Source: Fidelibacterota bacterium
GTDB taxonomy: Bacteria > Fidelibacterota > UBA2242 > JAFGTP01
Direction: 5' to 3'
DNA: 50,549 nucleotides
NCBI GenBank assembly: GCA_016934035.1
Contig: JAFGTP010000038.1
Location: 1-50,549, forward strand
A program made the position numbers and the translations under genes. A model generated the notes under the pieces. That model worked only from the letters and a program-made list of their open reading frames with translations. It made no database searches and was not told the origin of the DNA. Shown piece by piece: positions 7,819 through 17,171 of the stretch (position 1 is its first letter; each line of letters starts with the position of its first letter).

Positions 7819-8958
7819 TTATAAAATTTCCTTAATTCTTTCTTCTATACGGCCCCACAACAAGCCATCTTTGTTTTCTTCAAGGTCTCCCGGAATAGAT
7901 TGTCCGGTGCCAATAAAATAAATAGGCAGGTTTGTCGACATCGCTATGGACAGAATTTTCCCTGGAAAATTCAACTCATCAGTCTTTGTAATAATCATGC
8001 CAGTAATATCCAATTTGCTATACTCAGTGATATATTGATTGATCATTTGCTGGTCTAGAGAATTCGACAATATCAATAATTTCTTTATATTGGGGTAGTT
8101 CCGAAAGTAAGTATCCATTTCGGAAAAATATTTGTGATCCATTACATTGTTGCCAGGAGTATCAACCAGAATGACATCAATATTGTTCAATTTTGCAATT
8201 TGATTGGAAAATTCTTCCGCATTGCGCGTCTCATAAACCGGTATGGAGGTCAATTTTGTAAATTTATCCAGCATTTCGGTTGCTGCCATTCGATAACAGT
8301 CAGTCGATACTATTGCCACAGTCCGTTCGCCAATCAGTTTTTTATTGGTCGCCAGTTTCATAATTGAAAGCGTTTTACCAACACCTGCCGGCCCAACAAA
8401 GACCAATACTTTTTGCTCATAATTACGAAACAGGTTTTTGCCTTTGAGATAAACCTGCGTAACACTCTCGAGGCTTCCCATGATCAGATGGTCGGTGAGT
8501 ACCGGAAGACCATGCAGTCGTTTTTGGACACCAGCGATCAGTTTCACGGCATCATCGTTGGTTACACCTGTTTTTTGAAGAATATCCTTGAAGTCCACCA
8601 GAATTTTCGGAAAATCATCAAAAATCAATTTACTGACGTACTCATTCAATTTTTCCAGTTCATTGCTCAGATATGTATATTGCAGGCTTTGACTTATCTT
8701 TTTAGGAAGAATTCCCTGGTTGACTTTTTTAGGTTCTTTTTTGACAGGCTCAGCTTCCTTTTCTGAAGAGGGCCCACCCGTTGTTAGATCATGTTCAGCT
8801 GTGCTGACAAGAATTTCTACTATTTTTTTTTCTTCACTTAAAAAACCACCACTTATGACTTCCTGTGTGTCAATAATGATAATTTCTTCACCAAGTTCAT
8901 CTTTTGCTTTTTCGACCGCATTTTGAAAGGACTTTCCTGTAAATTTTTTAGTACTCAT
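7819..8958 (-). CDS. flhF: Flagellar biosynthesis GTPase FlhF
   Basis: This 379-residue SRP-type GTPase helps place the flagellum at the right site. The N-terminal B domain begins KKFTGKSFQNAVEKAKDELG. A charged linker follows at about 60-90, then the NG domain with P-loop GPAGVGKT (189-196), the DTPGNN motif and the TKTDEL guanine-specificity motif. The length is typical of FlhF. The start overlaps the flhA stop by 11 bases. The order flhA-flhF-flhG is the usual one. Confidence 0.94.
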   Translation of the reverse strand: MSTKKFTGKSFQNAVEKAKDELGEEIIIIDTQEVISGGFLSEEKKIVEILVSTAEHDLTTGGPSSEKEAEPVKKEPKKVNQGILPKKISQSLQYTYLSNELEKLNEYVSKLIFDDFPKILVDFKDILQKTGVTNDDAVKLIAGVQKRLHGLPVLTDHLIMGSLESVTQVYLKGKNLFRNYEQKVLVFVGPAGVGKTLSIMKLATNKKLIGERTVAIVSTDCYRMAATEMLDKFTKLTSIPVYETRNAEEFSNQIAKLNNIDVILVDTPGNNVMDHKYFSEMDTYFRNYPNIKKLLILSNSLDQQMINQYITEYSKLDITGMIITKTDELNFPGKILSIAMSTNLPIYFIGTGQSIPGDLEENKDGLLWGRIEERIKEIL

Positions 8959-11011
8959 TTGGATATCCTATTTCTCCCATGGTTTTCACTTCTGTATCAG
9001 AAGTAAGTTCATTGTATGATATTACATTGATATTTGGAAAAACCGGCTCTATAAAATTCTTAATAGTATGACGGACAGGAGGTGACACAATGACAATTGG
9101 CTGACTGCCAACTTCGGACATCTGTTCCGCTTTTTCGCTGATATCATCAAAAAGTTTGTTAACCTGATCAGGAGACAGTCCGAGATTTTGAGAATTTATT
9201 TTACCTTCTTTGACCAGGCGCATGACATGGTCCTCCAACCGCGGATCAAAGGTGGCGACATTTATAGAATCCATTCCCTGTTTGAGATAATCGGTGATGG
9301 TTTCAGCTAGGTCCTTGCGGACATACTCTGTCAAAACAGTAGCATCCTTTGTGATTTCTGATTTATCAGCGATAGTTTCAAGTATTCTAACCAGGTTGCG
9401 AATGGGTATTCGCTCATGCAGCAGGTTTTTTAATATCTGGGTGAAAGTTCCCAGTGGGACAGCGTCGGGAATGATGCCCTCCACAACAGCCGGATGGGAT
9501 TCCTGAAGGTGGTCCAGCATTTTCTGCACTTCCTGCCGGTTCAGCAAATGATGGGCATATTTTTTCAAAGTTTCCATCAGGTGTGTTGCAATGATAGCCG
9601 GCGGTTCAATTACCGTATATCCAGCAATTTCTGCTTTCTCACGGTCTTTTCCTGATATCCATAAGGCTGGCAGACCAAAGGTGGGTTCAATGGTCTCATA
9701 GCCTTGAAGTTCACAGTCTTCATCGACATTTAAAACCAGAAAATTACCCAAAAGCACCTCACCTTTTCCTTTTTCAATGCCATAAATTTTAAAAACATAT
9801 TCATTAGATTTCAATTGAATATTATCACGAATTCGAATGGGAGGAATAATGACCCCCAATTCAAGGGCCAGACTTTTTCGGATGGTGGATATTCTTTTTA
9901 ACAAATTGCCACCCTGGTCTGTATCCACCAGGGGAATCAGACCATAGCCGATTTCTATCTCAAAAGGATCGGGATGAAGAAAATCTTCTATTTTTTCCTC
10001 TTCTTCTTCGGAAACCTCCTCTTCTTCCTGAGCCAGCATTAACTCCTGCTGCTGTTTTTCTTCAGCATTTTTTACAACAAAGGCCACAGTACCCATGATA
10101 ATTGCAATAATTGAAAACGGCAAAAACGGAAGCCCGGGCATTAACCCTAAAAAGAACAGGATCACAGCTGAAATCATGGCTGATTTGGGTTGACGGGCCA
10201 ATTGTCCGGAAATTTGCGCACCCATTCCGGAAGTGCCGGCCGTTCGGGTAATAATGACTCCCGCTGCCGTGGAAATGATCAGGGCCGGAATCTGGGCCAC
10301 CAGTCCGTCACCGATTGTCATTAATGTATAGAGAGAAGCTGCATCGGAAAAACTCATTTTTCTTTGAAAGACACCAATGGCCAGCCCGCCCAGTATGTTG
10401 ATCGATGTGATCAGAAGCCCGGCAATTGCATCACCCCTGACAAACTTTGATGCACCATCCATGGCACCATAAAATTCCGCTTCCTGGGAAATTCTTTCAC
10501 GTCGTGCCCGGGCTTCAGTATCATCAATCAGTCCAGCATTGAGATCAGCATCAATGGCCATTTGTTTTCCCGGCATTGCATCCAGGGTAAAGCGGGCGGA
10601 AACTTCTGCAACGCGACTGGATCCTTTGGTGATTACTATAAAATTGATAATCACTAAAATGAGAAAAACAACAGCACCAACAACATAATTTCCACCGACG
10701 ACAAAATTGCCAAAGGCCTCAATCACTTCACCAGCATAACCCTGTCCCAAAATCAATCGGGTGGTGGATATATTGAGTGACAAGCGAAACAATGTCACAA
10801 TTAACAGGATACTGGGAAACACAGAAAATTCAAGCGGATTACTGATATAGAGTGAAACAAAAAGAATCACCAGACCACCGGTAATGCTCATGACCAGGCA
10901 GACATCCATTAAGAAAGAAGGAATTGGGAGGATCATCAGGGCCAAAATCATGACGATAATTCCGGCCAGGTAGATATTGCTTCTGTCTGATATTTTAGGG
11001 TTTTGTGCCAA
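8948..11011 (-). CDS. flhA: Flagellar export gate protein FlhA
   Basis: A 687-residue protein of the FHIPEP family. The N-terminal half has about eight membrane helices and the family signature RFTLDAMPGKQMAIDADLNAG (described by its start RFTLDAMPGKQ). An acidic linker (about 325-345, Glu-rich) leads to the large cytoplasmic domain that docks substrate-chaperone complexes. It is the core of the type III export gate and probably couples proton flow to secretion. It starts directly at the flhB stop with no gap. Confidence 0.97.
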   Translation of the reverse strand: MAQNPKISDRSNIYLAGIIVMILALMILPIPSFLMDVCLVMSITGGLVILFVSLYISNPLEFSVFPSILLIVTLFRLSLNISTTRLILGQGYAGEVIEAFGNFVVGGNYVVGAVVFLILVIINFIVITKGSSRVAEVSARFTLDAMPGKQMAIDADLNAGLIDDTEARARRERISQEAEFYGAMDGASKFVRGDAIAGLLITSINILGGLAIGVFQRKMSFSDAASLYTLMTIGDGLVAQIPALIISTAAGVIITRTAGTSGMGAQISGQLARQPKSAMISAVILFFLGLMPGLPFLPFSIIAIIMGTVAFVVKNAEEKQQQELMLAQEEEEVSEEEEEKIEDFLHPDPFEIEIGYGLIPLVDTDQGGNLLKRISTIRKSLALELGVIIPPIRIRDNIQLKSNEYVFKIYGIEKGKGEVLLGNFLVLNVDEDCELQGYETIEPTFGLPALWISGKDREKAEIAGYTVIEPPAIIATHLMETLKKYAHHLLNRQEVQKMLDHLQESHPAVVEGIIPDAVPLGTFTQILKNLLHERIPIRNLVRILETIADKSEITKDATVLTEYVRKDLAETITDYLKQGMDSINVATFDPRLEDHVMRLVKEGKINSQNLGLSPDQVNKLFDDISEKAEQMSEVGSQPIVIVSPPVRHTIKNFIEPVFPNINVISYNELTSDTEVKTMGEIGYPNEY

Positions 11012-12106
11012 TTAGATTTTCCTCTTTTTTCTCAGCGAATATACTTTTGCCAACACTTCTGCTACAGCCTGGTAAAATTCAAAAGGTATTTGCATACCAA
11101 TTTCAACAAATTCATACAATCCTCTTGCCAAAGGTTTATTTTCGATTATCGGAATATTATTTTCTTTCGCAATTTCTCTTATTTTTTCTGCTATTTTTCT
11201 TTTTCCCTTGGCAACTACTTTGGGCGCATCATGTTTCTCTTTGGGTTCGTATTTAATCGCTATCGCGATAAAAGTCGGGTTGGTCACCACTACTGTCGCT
11301 TCCGGGACATTGGCCATCATTCTGCTTCTGGATAACTGTCGTTGAATTGCCCGCATTCTACCTTTGATTTCCGGATTGCCTTCAAATTGTTTCCGTTCGT
11401 CCTTGACCTCCTGTTTACTCATTTTTAATTTTTTTTCATTCTGGTAGATTTGGTACCCAAAATCAGCCAGACCCAATATCAGCAGGACTATCGCTGTTTT
11501 AAAACCGATCTCAAAAAATACTTTACCAAAAAAAAGTCCCATTTCTTCAACACTGGAATTATAAATAGCCCAGAATTGATTGGAAACCAGGTATTTCCTG
11601 ATCACCAGGTATGCAATGAAGCCGACAATGGAGAATTTGAACATTCCTTTGATCAGTTCAACGATGGAGTTCATGGAAAATAATTTTTTAAAATTTTCCA
11701 CCGGGTTTAATTGGTTAAATTTCGGTTCCAGTGCTTTTTTGGAAATATTCAATCTGAAATTATCCTGGGCCAGATTGGACAGGACCGGAAAAATCGAGAT
11801 TCCCAAAAGAATGATGGCAAAGGTGCCAATGATGTAATTGATATATTCATAAAATTGCAAGGGAAATGACGAAACGGTTAGTTTAAAAGTGGACAGATTT
11901 CCGTAAATATAAACAGAAAAATCCACAAATCCCTGAACAGCTTGGCGGCCAAAAAATTTTAGTACAATGAGGCCTCCCAAGAGCACAGCCACAGAATTCA
12001 GGTCTTGGCTGCGCGCTAACTGACCCTTGTCCCGTGCTTCCTCCCGCCGTCGTGGCGTTGGTTGCTCGGTTCTGTCCTGTGCTGATTGTTCCGCCAACTT
12101 ATACAC
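11012..12106 (-). CDS. flhB: Flagellar export switch protein FlhB, NPTF variant
   Basis: The 364-residue protein has the basic N-terminus (ERTEQPT-like: DRTEQPTPRRREEARDKG), four membrane helices and a cytoplasmic autocleavage domain. FlhB switches export from hook to filament substrates after cleaving itself between Asn and Pro of NPTH. Here the motif is NPTF (276-279): Asn, Pro and Thr are kept and His is replaced by Phe. The frame opens at a GTG (12104-12106). A TTG at 12095-12097 sits nine bases after a good AGAGG site and leaves no overlap with fliR, so it may be the true start. Confidence 0.95.
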   Translation of the reverse strand: MYKLAEQSAQDRTEQPTPRRREEARDKGQLARSQDLNSVAVLLGGLIVLKFFGRQAVQGFVDFSVYIYGNLSTFKLTVSSFPLQFYEYINYIIGTFAIILLGISIFPVLSNLAQDNFRLNISKKALEPKFNQLNPVENFKKLFSMNSIVELIKGMFKFSIVGFIAYLVIRKYLVSNQFWAIYNSSVEEMGLFFGKVFFEIGFKTAIVLLILGLADFGYQIYQNEKKLKMSKQEVKDERKQFEGNPEIKGRMRAIQRQLSRSRMMANVPEATVVVTNPTFIAIAIKYEPKEKHDAPKVVAKGKRKIAEKIREIAKENNIPIIENKPLARGLYEFVEIGMQIPFEFYQAVAEVLAKVYSLRKKRKI

Positions 12107-12884
12107 CTCTCAGTTGTGACAAACTGCTGCCAATATACTGATAGACAAATTCATAAATAGTCGGATACATCAACTGAAAAATATTCAGTGAATTGATCAG
12201 AGCGAAAACGCCGCAACCAATTCTGAGGGGCAACGTAATAAAGAAGGCATTCATTTCCGGCATAACCCGAACGGTAATGGCCACAGCGGATTCCACCAGC
12301 AACATGAATATCAGGGTGGGACCGGCAAAATTCAATGCCAGACGAAAAGCATCAGAACCGCTGTGCACGATATTTCTACCCAATACCGGTGAAAATATTC
12401 CGGTCCCCAATGGAATTAGTTTAAAATTCTTATAAAACGTTTCTATCACTAGGTAATGGCCATTGCTGATTAAAAAATAAACCGTCATCAGCAAAAGAAA
12501 AATCTGGCTGATGATTTCAGTCTGATTATTGGTATTGGGATCGATACTCTGGGCCATGGAAAGCCCGATTTGACGTCCGATGAACATTCCGGCGATGGAA
12601 AAAGTCTCGAAAATGACGCTGGTGCCGAAACCCAGAGTAAAACCAATGCAAAGTTCCTTGATTGTCATTACCCCCAGTTGAAGAAAATTTTCAATTTTAG
12701 GATAGGTCTGATAAAAATTCGGACTGATAACCAGGGTAAACAAAAGAACCATGGCAATTTTGATTCGATTGCTGATGGAATTGGAACTGAAAACCGGAAA
12801 GGTCAGAAACATTCCGGAAAGCCTGGCCATTACAAGCATCATTCCCGGAACAGCTATATGGGCGTTGTCAATCAGGTCGAACAT
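12099..12884 (-). CDS. fliR: Flagellar export gate protein FliR
   Basis: This 261-residue protein has six hydrophobic segments and the FliR pattern GMMLVMARLSGMF near the start and GFTLGFGTSVIFETFSIAGMFIG in the middle. FliR packs with FliP and FliQ as the helical export pore in the basal body. Its start is one base beyond the fliQ stop, and its end meets flhB. Confidence 0.95.
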   Translation of the reverse strand: MFDLIDNAHIAVPGMMLVMARLSGMFLTFPVFSSNSISNRIKIAMVLLFTLVISPNFYQTYPKIENFLQLGVMTIKELCIGFTLGFGTSVIFETFSIAGMFIGRQIGLSMAQSIDPNTNNQTEIISQIFLLLMTVYFLISNGHYLVIETFYKNFKLIPLGTGIFSPVLGRNIVHSGSDAFRLALNFAGPTLIFMLLVESAVAITVRVMPEMNAFFITLPLRIGCGVFALINSLNIFQLMYPTIYEFVYQYIGSSLSQLRGV

Positions 12885-13163
12885 CTATTTTACCATTAAT
12901 GGAATCTGCTTAAAAATCTCAATCGTAAAAGTCATTAAAACATCAAGAAACCAGGGAATCAGCAGCATAATGACCAGCGCAACCACAGCCATTTTAGGAA
13001 TCAGAGACAGAGTCATTTCACGAATAGAAGTGACCGTTTGAAAGAGAGAGACAATTATGCCAACAACCAGTCCGGCCCCTAACACCGGAGTCAGCAAAAG
13101 CATGGCTGTTTTCAGTGTTTCTTTGGTAATGAAAATAACATAATCAACATTCATATCAGACAA
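12885..13163 (-). CDS. fliQ: Flagellar export gate protein FliQ
   Basis: A 92-residue protein with two membrane helices and the FliQ motif LLTPVLGAGLVVGIIVSLFQ followed by TSIREMTLSLIPK. FliQ subunits surround the FliP-FliR pore. The start overlaps the fliP stop by eight bases. Confidence 0.95.
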   Translation of the reverse strand: MSDMNVDYVIFITKETLKTAMLLLTPVLGAGLVVGIIVSLFQTVTSIREMTLSLIPKMAVVALVIMLLIPWFLDVLMTFTIEIFKQIPLMVK

Positions 13164-13908
13164 ATCCTTCTACTAATGATTCTATGATTAAATACCATCC
13201 GTCAACCAGTACAAACAGCAATATTTTCATTGGCATGGAAATCATCATCGGCGGCAGCATCATCATTCCCATGGACAGCAACACCGAGGCTACAATGATA
13301 TCAATCAGCAACATGGGTAAATAGAGTAAAAATCCAATCTGAAACGCTGTCTTTAATTCACTGATGATGAAAGCCGGAACAACAATGGACAAACCTAATT
13401 CTTCTTTTGATTGAGGCAGGCCCTCGCCACGTAAATCAATGAAAAGCCCCAAATCTTTTTCCCGGGTTTGTTTTAGCATAAAAACTTTAATGGGCTTTTC
13501 GATATTTTGAAAGGCTTCTGCCTGGGTAATTTCATCTCGGACATAGGGCTGGATAGCGGTTTCATTGATTTCAGTGATCACTGGTTTCATTACAAAATAG
13601 GTGACAAACAATGCAATACCGACCAGAATCTGGTTCGATGGGACCGATTGGGTGGACATGGCTGTCCGTAAAAAATGGAACACAATGATGATTCGAGTGA
13701 AGCAGGTCATCATAATGACGATGGAAGGCGCCAGGGTCAATACCGTAAAAAACAGCACCAACTTCATACTGAGAGCAAAATCGTTGGGGTCAGTGGAATT
13801 TTCCAGGCCAAAGGTCACTTTGGGTATGGCTGTCTGGGCCTGGGCCATGAGGGGTAAAAGGAAAATCCCGATGATGATTAGCAGCGTGATTCTTTTTTTA
13901 TTAATCAT
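13156..13908 (-). CDS. fliP: Flagellar export gate protein FliP
   Basis: The 250-residue protein has a cleavable signal peptide (about residues 1-24, ending AQA). Motifs include LTLAPSIVIMMTCFTRIIIV, FHFLRTAM, a periplasmic loop and PAFIISELKTAFQIGFLLYLP. Five FliP subunits form most of the export pore. The start overlaps the fliO stop by eight bases. Confidence 0.97.
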   Translation of the reverse strand: MINKKRITLLIIIGIFLLPLMAQAQTAIPKVTFGLENSTDPNDFALSMKLVLFFTVLTLAPSIVIMMTCFTRIIIVFHFLRTAMSTQSVPSNQILVGIALFVTYFVMKPVITEINETAIQPYVRDEITQAEAFQNIEKPIKVFMLKQTREKDLGLFIDLRGEGLPQSKEELGLSIVVPAFIISELKTAFQIGFLLYLPMLLIDIIVASVLLSMGMMMLPPMMISMPMKILLFVLVDGWYLIIESLVEGFV

Positions 13909-14500
13909 TTTGTTTCAATCTTATTTTGCCTAATATTTTCGGAAAAGATACATCTTCAGCTTCGGCAGATTGATCATTGTCCGTTTCGTCGGATAGGTCC
14001 GTTTGGGGTAATTTTTTGAGCAGATTGATAGATTGGTCTGTAATTCCGAGCAACAATCTTTCCCCTTCCACAATTACAATCGCCAGGTATTGTTTCGGAC
14101 CCAGGTATTTTCTGTCAGTGATTTTAATCCCTGTGCCGGTACCGGTATTATTTTTTCCTTTATGCTTGAAGAAATAGGCAATCAAAAGAAATACAACCAG
14201 GAGTATGATCATTGTAACCATGGATTGGAAAAATTTTTTATTGTAATCGGAGATTCGGGGCAGATCCTCAGCAGGTGTGAACTCGCCGCGATCCGCTTCC
14301 TTATATTCTACTTTAATATTTTTAATGGTTGTATCAGCAGCGATTTCTTTTAATTTTTCAACTTTTTCATCTCTTCCCCGGTTTTTTTTTGCAGGATCAA
14401 TGGTTAAAAAAACACCGGCTATAGCGATCAGGACAAAAAGAAGCGCAATGAAATTCATTTTTGCCGGTTTTGTAGTCTTATTCATGTCTATGAATTTCAT
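13901..14500 (-). CDS. fliO: Flagellar biosynthesis protein FliO
   Basis: A 199-residue protein placed exactly between fliN and fliP. It has an N-terminal hydrophobic segment (about 16-33, a signal or anchor), a short periplasmic stretch, a membrane helix (about 90-110) and a cytoplasmic domain. The latter contains the FliO-like pattern ITDRKYLGPKQYLAIVIVEGERLLLGIT. FliO helps FliP assemble. FliO proteins vary greatly in sequence, so position and layout carry the call. It overlaps fliN by four bases. Confidence 0.9.
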   Translation of the reverse strand: MKFIDMNKTTKPAKMNFIALLFVLIAIAGVFLTIDPAKKNRGRDEKVEKLKEIAADTTIKNIKVEYKEADRGEFTPAEDLPRISDYNKKFFQSMVTMIILLVVFLLIAYFFKHKGKNNTGTGTGIKITDRKYLGPKQYLAIVIVEGERLLLGITDQSINLLKKLPQTDLSDETDNDQSAEAEDVSFPKILGKIRLKQND

Positions 14501-15426
14501 CTTAAATTCTGCAATCTCTGTTTGGGATCAATTAAATGGGTAATTCGAATGCCGAACCTTTCGTCTACTACCACAACTTCACCTTCGGCCAGTTTTTTAT
14601 TGTTGACGTAAATATCCAGGGGCTCGCCGGCTGTTTTGTTTAATTCAATGATGGAGCCGCGCCCCAATTGCAAGACATCTTTGATTGGAATACTTTTTCG
14701 TCCCAATTCCACCACGGCTTCCAGGTTGACATCCAGCAACATTTCTATATTTCTCGGTTCGCTACTATTAGCTGATGGTTTGCCAAAATCCTGAAAATGG
14801 GTTGGCGCGACATTAATTTTTTGTTTTTCTTCCATTTCGTCTTCAATTCCACTGAGTATTTCCTTTTCCAAAACCGGTTCAGATATTGTTTTTTCTTCAA
14901 CTGTTTCAAGAAACCAGACATAGTGGCTGATGGTAAAATCACCTTCTACCGATACATTATATTTTGAAATACTGCTTTCTTCTTCCTCAATGGTCGCCAT
15001 TGCATCTTCCACAGTCTGAAAAATTTGGATATTCAGGTCTTCGATTTTTATGGGACTACCATCAGCATCAAAAGCGGTTTTGATTTGCCCGAATATCTGA
15101 TTAGCAGCTTCCTGGATTCCTTCGATATGCTCATCACCAATGGTCTCTTCAGGCTCATCTCCAATCATCCAGGCAAACATATTCAATCCGAGCTGGGGAT
15201 CAATAATCAGCAAATGTTTGAAGACATTTTTTGTGATTGTTTTAAAACTGATATGTAATTTCGGATAATTTCCTTCAGAGATGGCAATGATTGCATTGGT
15301 GTCATCGGATACTTTCTGTGCAATTGAAATCTCTCTGCCGAATAACTGGCTGAAGGCCTGTTTGACAATCTCATTAATATCTTTAAAATTTTTAACCAGC
15401 ATTTTATTGATTTGATCAATTTTCAT
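14497..15426 (-). CDS. fliN: Flagellar motor switch protein FliN/FliY type
   Basis: The 309-residue protein is much longer than enteric FliN. The N-terminal two thirds resemble the CheC/FliY phosphatase fold, with IEGIQEAANQIFGQI carrying the ExxN pair. The usual Asp/Ser four residues before that Glu is Glu here, so CheY-P phosphatase activity is uncertain. The C-terminal SpoA domain (about 225-305) contains LLDVNLEAVVELGR and VLQLGRGSIIELNK, as in the C-ring FliN. It sits between fliM and fliO. Confidence 0.92.
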   Translation of the reverse strand: MKIDQINKMLVKNFKDINEIVKQAFSQLFGREISIAQKVSDDTNAIIAISEGNYPKLHISFKTITKNVFKHLLIIDPQLGLNMFAWMIGDEPEETIGDEHIEGIQEAANQIFGQIKTAFDADGSPIKIEDLNIQIFQTVEDAMATIEEEESSISKYNVSVEGDFTISHYVWFLETVEEKTISEPVLEKEILSGIEDEMEEKQKINVAPTHFQDFGKPSANSSEPRNIEMLLDVNLEAVVELGRKSIPIKDVLQLGRGSIIELNKTAGEPLDIYVNNKKLAEGEVVVVDERFGIRITHLIDPKQRLQNLR

Positions 15427-16404
15427 TTATAGGTCCTTTCTGAAATCAGAGATTTTAATCGCATAATTATCATTTTTCTTTCCAACTGCGCCAGAGAACA
15501 ATTGTTTGTCCCCTGATAATATGTCAATGTCGTCTGTAATTCTTTTGTCCAGTTTCAGCACGTCCCCGATTTTCAGGTCCAGGCATTCAGAAACAGTCAA
15601 TAAGCTTTTTCCCAGGATGGCCTTCACTGGAATATCCGTATTTTCAACATTAAACTTCACCAGGTCAGTATGCTCCTGATTACGCTCAACATTACCAAAC
15701 ATGATTTTCTGCTGGACCTCGGGATTGGAAATCACATTTGAAATCCAAACATAGGGATAACATATATTCAGCATGGAACTTGTTCCCCGCACTTTGACTT
15801 CAATCGAAGCGACAATCACCGGTTCCGAGGCTGGCACAATCTGGACAAATTCCGCATTATGTTCAAACCGGTCGAAGATGCAACTAAAATTTTTAACCGC
15901 CTCCCATTTATTTCGAATTTCTTCAGCAATTTTATCAACAATTCGACGCATAATTTTCAGTTCAATAATTGAAACCATATGAGATGGTGGTGTATAGGTG
16001 CCTTCCCCGCCAAAGAGTCTTTCTACGGTCAATGCAATCAATTGTGGGCTCATTTCCAGAATCACTTTGGAAAAAGGTTCATCAATTTCCCCCACATAAA
16101 TGGCACCGGGCGACGAAATGGACATCACAAACTCAGAGTACATTATCTGATCAATTCCGATCAATTCCATTTCTACAATCATTCTCAGCTGGGCTGAAAG
16201 AAACACCGCAATGCTTCTAACAAAGGCTTCATGAATATTATTCAATAGTCTCAGTTGTTCTTTGGATATTAAGTTGGGCCGTTTGAAGTCATAGGTGGTA
16301 ACCTTCTTCTTCGGCTCCAACTCCACCGACGTTGTCTCATCCTTCCCTTCTATTACATTGGAAAGTAGATTGTCAATTTCCTCTTGTGATAATATTTTAG
16401 CCAT
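15427..16404 (-). CDS. fliM: Flagellar motor switch protein FliM
   Basis: A 325-residue C-ring protein that binds CheY-P and sets rotation direction. The N-terminus MAKILSQEEIDNLLS is the CheY-binding helix. The middle domain includes the torque-region pattern GEGTYTPP. A C-terminal SpoA domain ends with KIGDVLKLDKRITDDIDI. It lies directly before fliN and 12 bases after fliL. Confidence 0.96.
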   Translation of the reverse strand: MAKILSQEEIDNLLSNVIEGKDETTSVELEPKKKVTTYDFKRPNLISKEQLRLLNNIHEAFVRSIAVFLSAQLRMIVEMELIGIDQIMYSEFVMSISSPGAIYVGEIDEPFSKVILEMSPQLIALTVERLFGGEGTYTPPSHMVSIIELKIMRRIVDKIAEEIRNKWEAVKNFSCIFDRFEHNAEFVQIVPASEPVIVASIEVKVRGTSSMLNICYPYVWISNVISNPEVQQKIMFGNVERNQEHTDLVKFNVENTDIPVKAILGKSLLTVSECLDLKIGDVLKLDKRITDDIDILSGDKQLFSGAVGKKNDNYAIKISDFRKDL

Positions 16405-16416
16405 AGATAACTTCTG

Positions 16417-16920
16417 TTATTGAATTAATAAATCCTGGTAAAAAAGATTGGTGACCTTACCTGAAGATAAGACCTTATTGATTTCCTTAATAAGTATCAC
16501 TGAGGAAGAATCTGTAAAAGTCGGTGAGGTTAATTCCAAAATTGTTTTAGATCGGAAATATTTGAGCAGTATGCTTTGAATTTGGGGATTTCTTTTCCCC
16601 AATTCTTCCAGCACCTCCTTATTGGGTGCCTCGAGGGAAAGTTGTATTTTAGCAAATCTTCTGCCGCCACTATTTAAAGGATTGATGGTAAAGGGTTCCA
16701 TTTCAAATATTTCTCCAATATCCTTTTTTTTCTGGGCAACAATTTCTTCGACTTTAACTTTATTTTTCCGGGCTTTAATATTTTGATATTTTGGCCACAA
16801 TACAATTTTTGTAAAAACTACTGTGCCAACAGAAACGATAAGCGCAGCAATAATAATGATAAATGCCCCTCTTTTACTTTTTTGCTTTTTTTCTTTCGGT
16901 TTTTTTTCTTCTTTAGCCAT
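16417..16920 (-). CDS. fliL: Flagellar basal body-associated protein FliL
   Basis: The 167-residue protein has a basic cytoplasmic N-terminus, one membrane helix (about 22-42) and a periplasmic domain. That domain has the FliL pattern FTINPLNSGGRRFAKIQLSLE and a typical end in which a helix precedes FYQDLLIQ. FliL surrounds the stator and supports torque. It is the first gene of the long operon. A purine-rich AAAAGGA lies about a dozen bases before the ATG. Confidence 0.9.
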   Translation of the reverse strand: MAKEEKKPKEKKQKSKRGAFIIIIAALIVSVGTVVFTKIVLWPKYQNIKARKNKVKVEEIVAQKKKDIGEIFEMEPFTINPLNSGGRRFAKIQLSLEAPNKEVLEELGKRNPQIQSILLKYFRSKTILELTSPTFTDSSSVILIKEINKVLSSGKVTNLFYQDLLIQ

Positions 16921-16988
16921 AAATATTATTAATCCTTTTTATCAAATTTTGGCATCTTCTCCCATTTTTTAATACTTTTTGGTAATTT

Positions 16989-17003
16989 TCAAATTTTATG
17001 CCA
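16989..17003 (-). promoter_or_regulatory. Possible sigma-54-like promoter of the fliL operon
   Basis: On the minus strand TGGCA and TTGA are spaced exactly as the -24 and -12 elements of sigma-54 promoters (TGGCAT-AAAAT-TTGA). The -12 GC is changed to GA. It lies about 70 bases before the fliL ATG in the 250-base gap after motB. The same deviation occurs before fliK. Confidence 0.35.
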
Positions 17004-17171
17004 CTATAGGCTTTTCCTTTATTTTGTTCGGGTAATATCCTTTGATTTTATAGAGTCATATCTCTTTATAATACTTACAGATTGTTTGTATGGTATTAAA
17101 ACCACAACCAACCGTGTATATCGAAGATATTATTTTTTATTGGAAAGAGACTTAGGACGGAATATTTTGCC

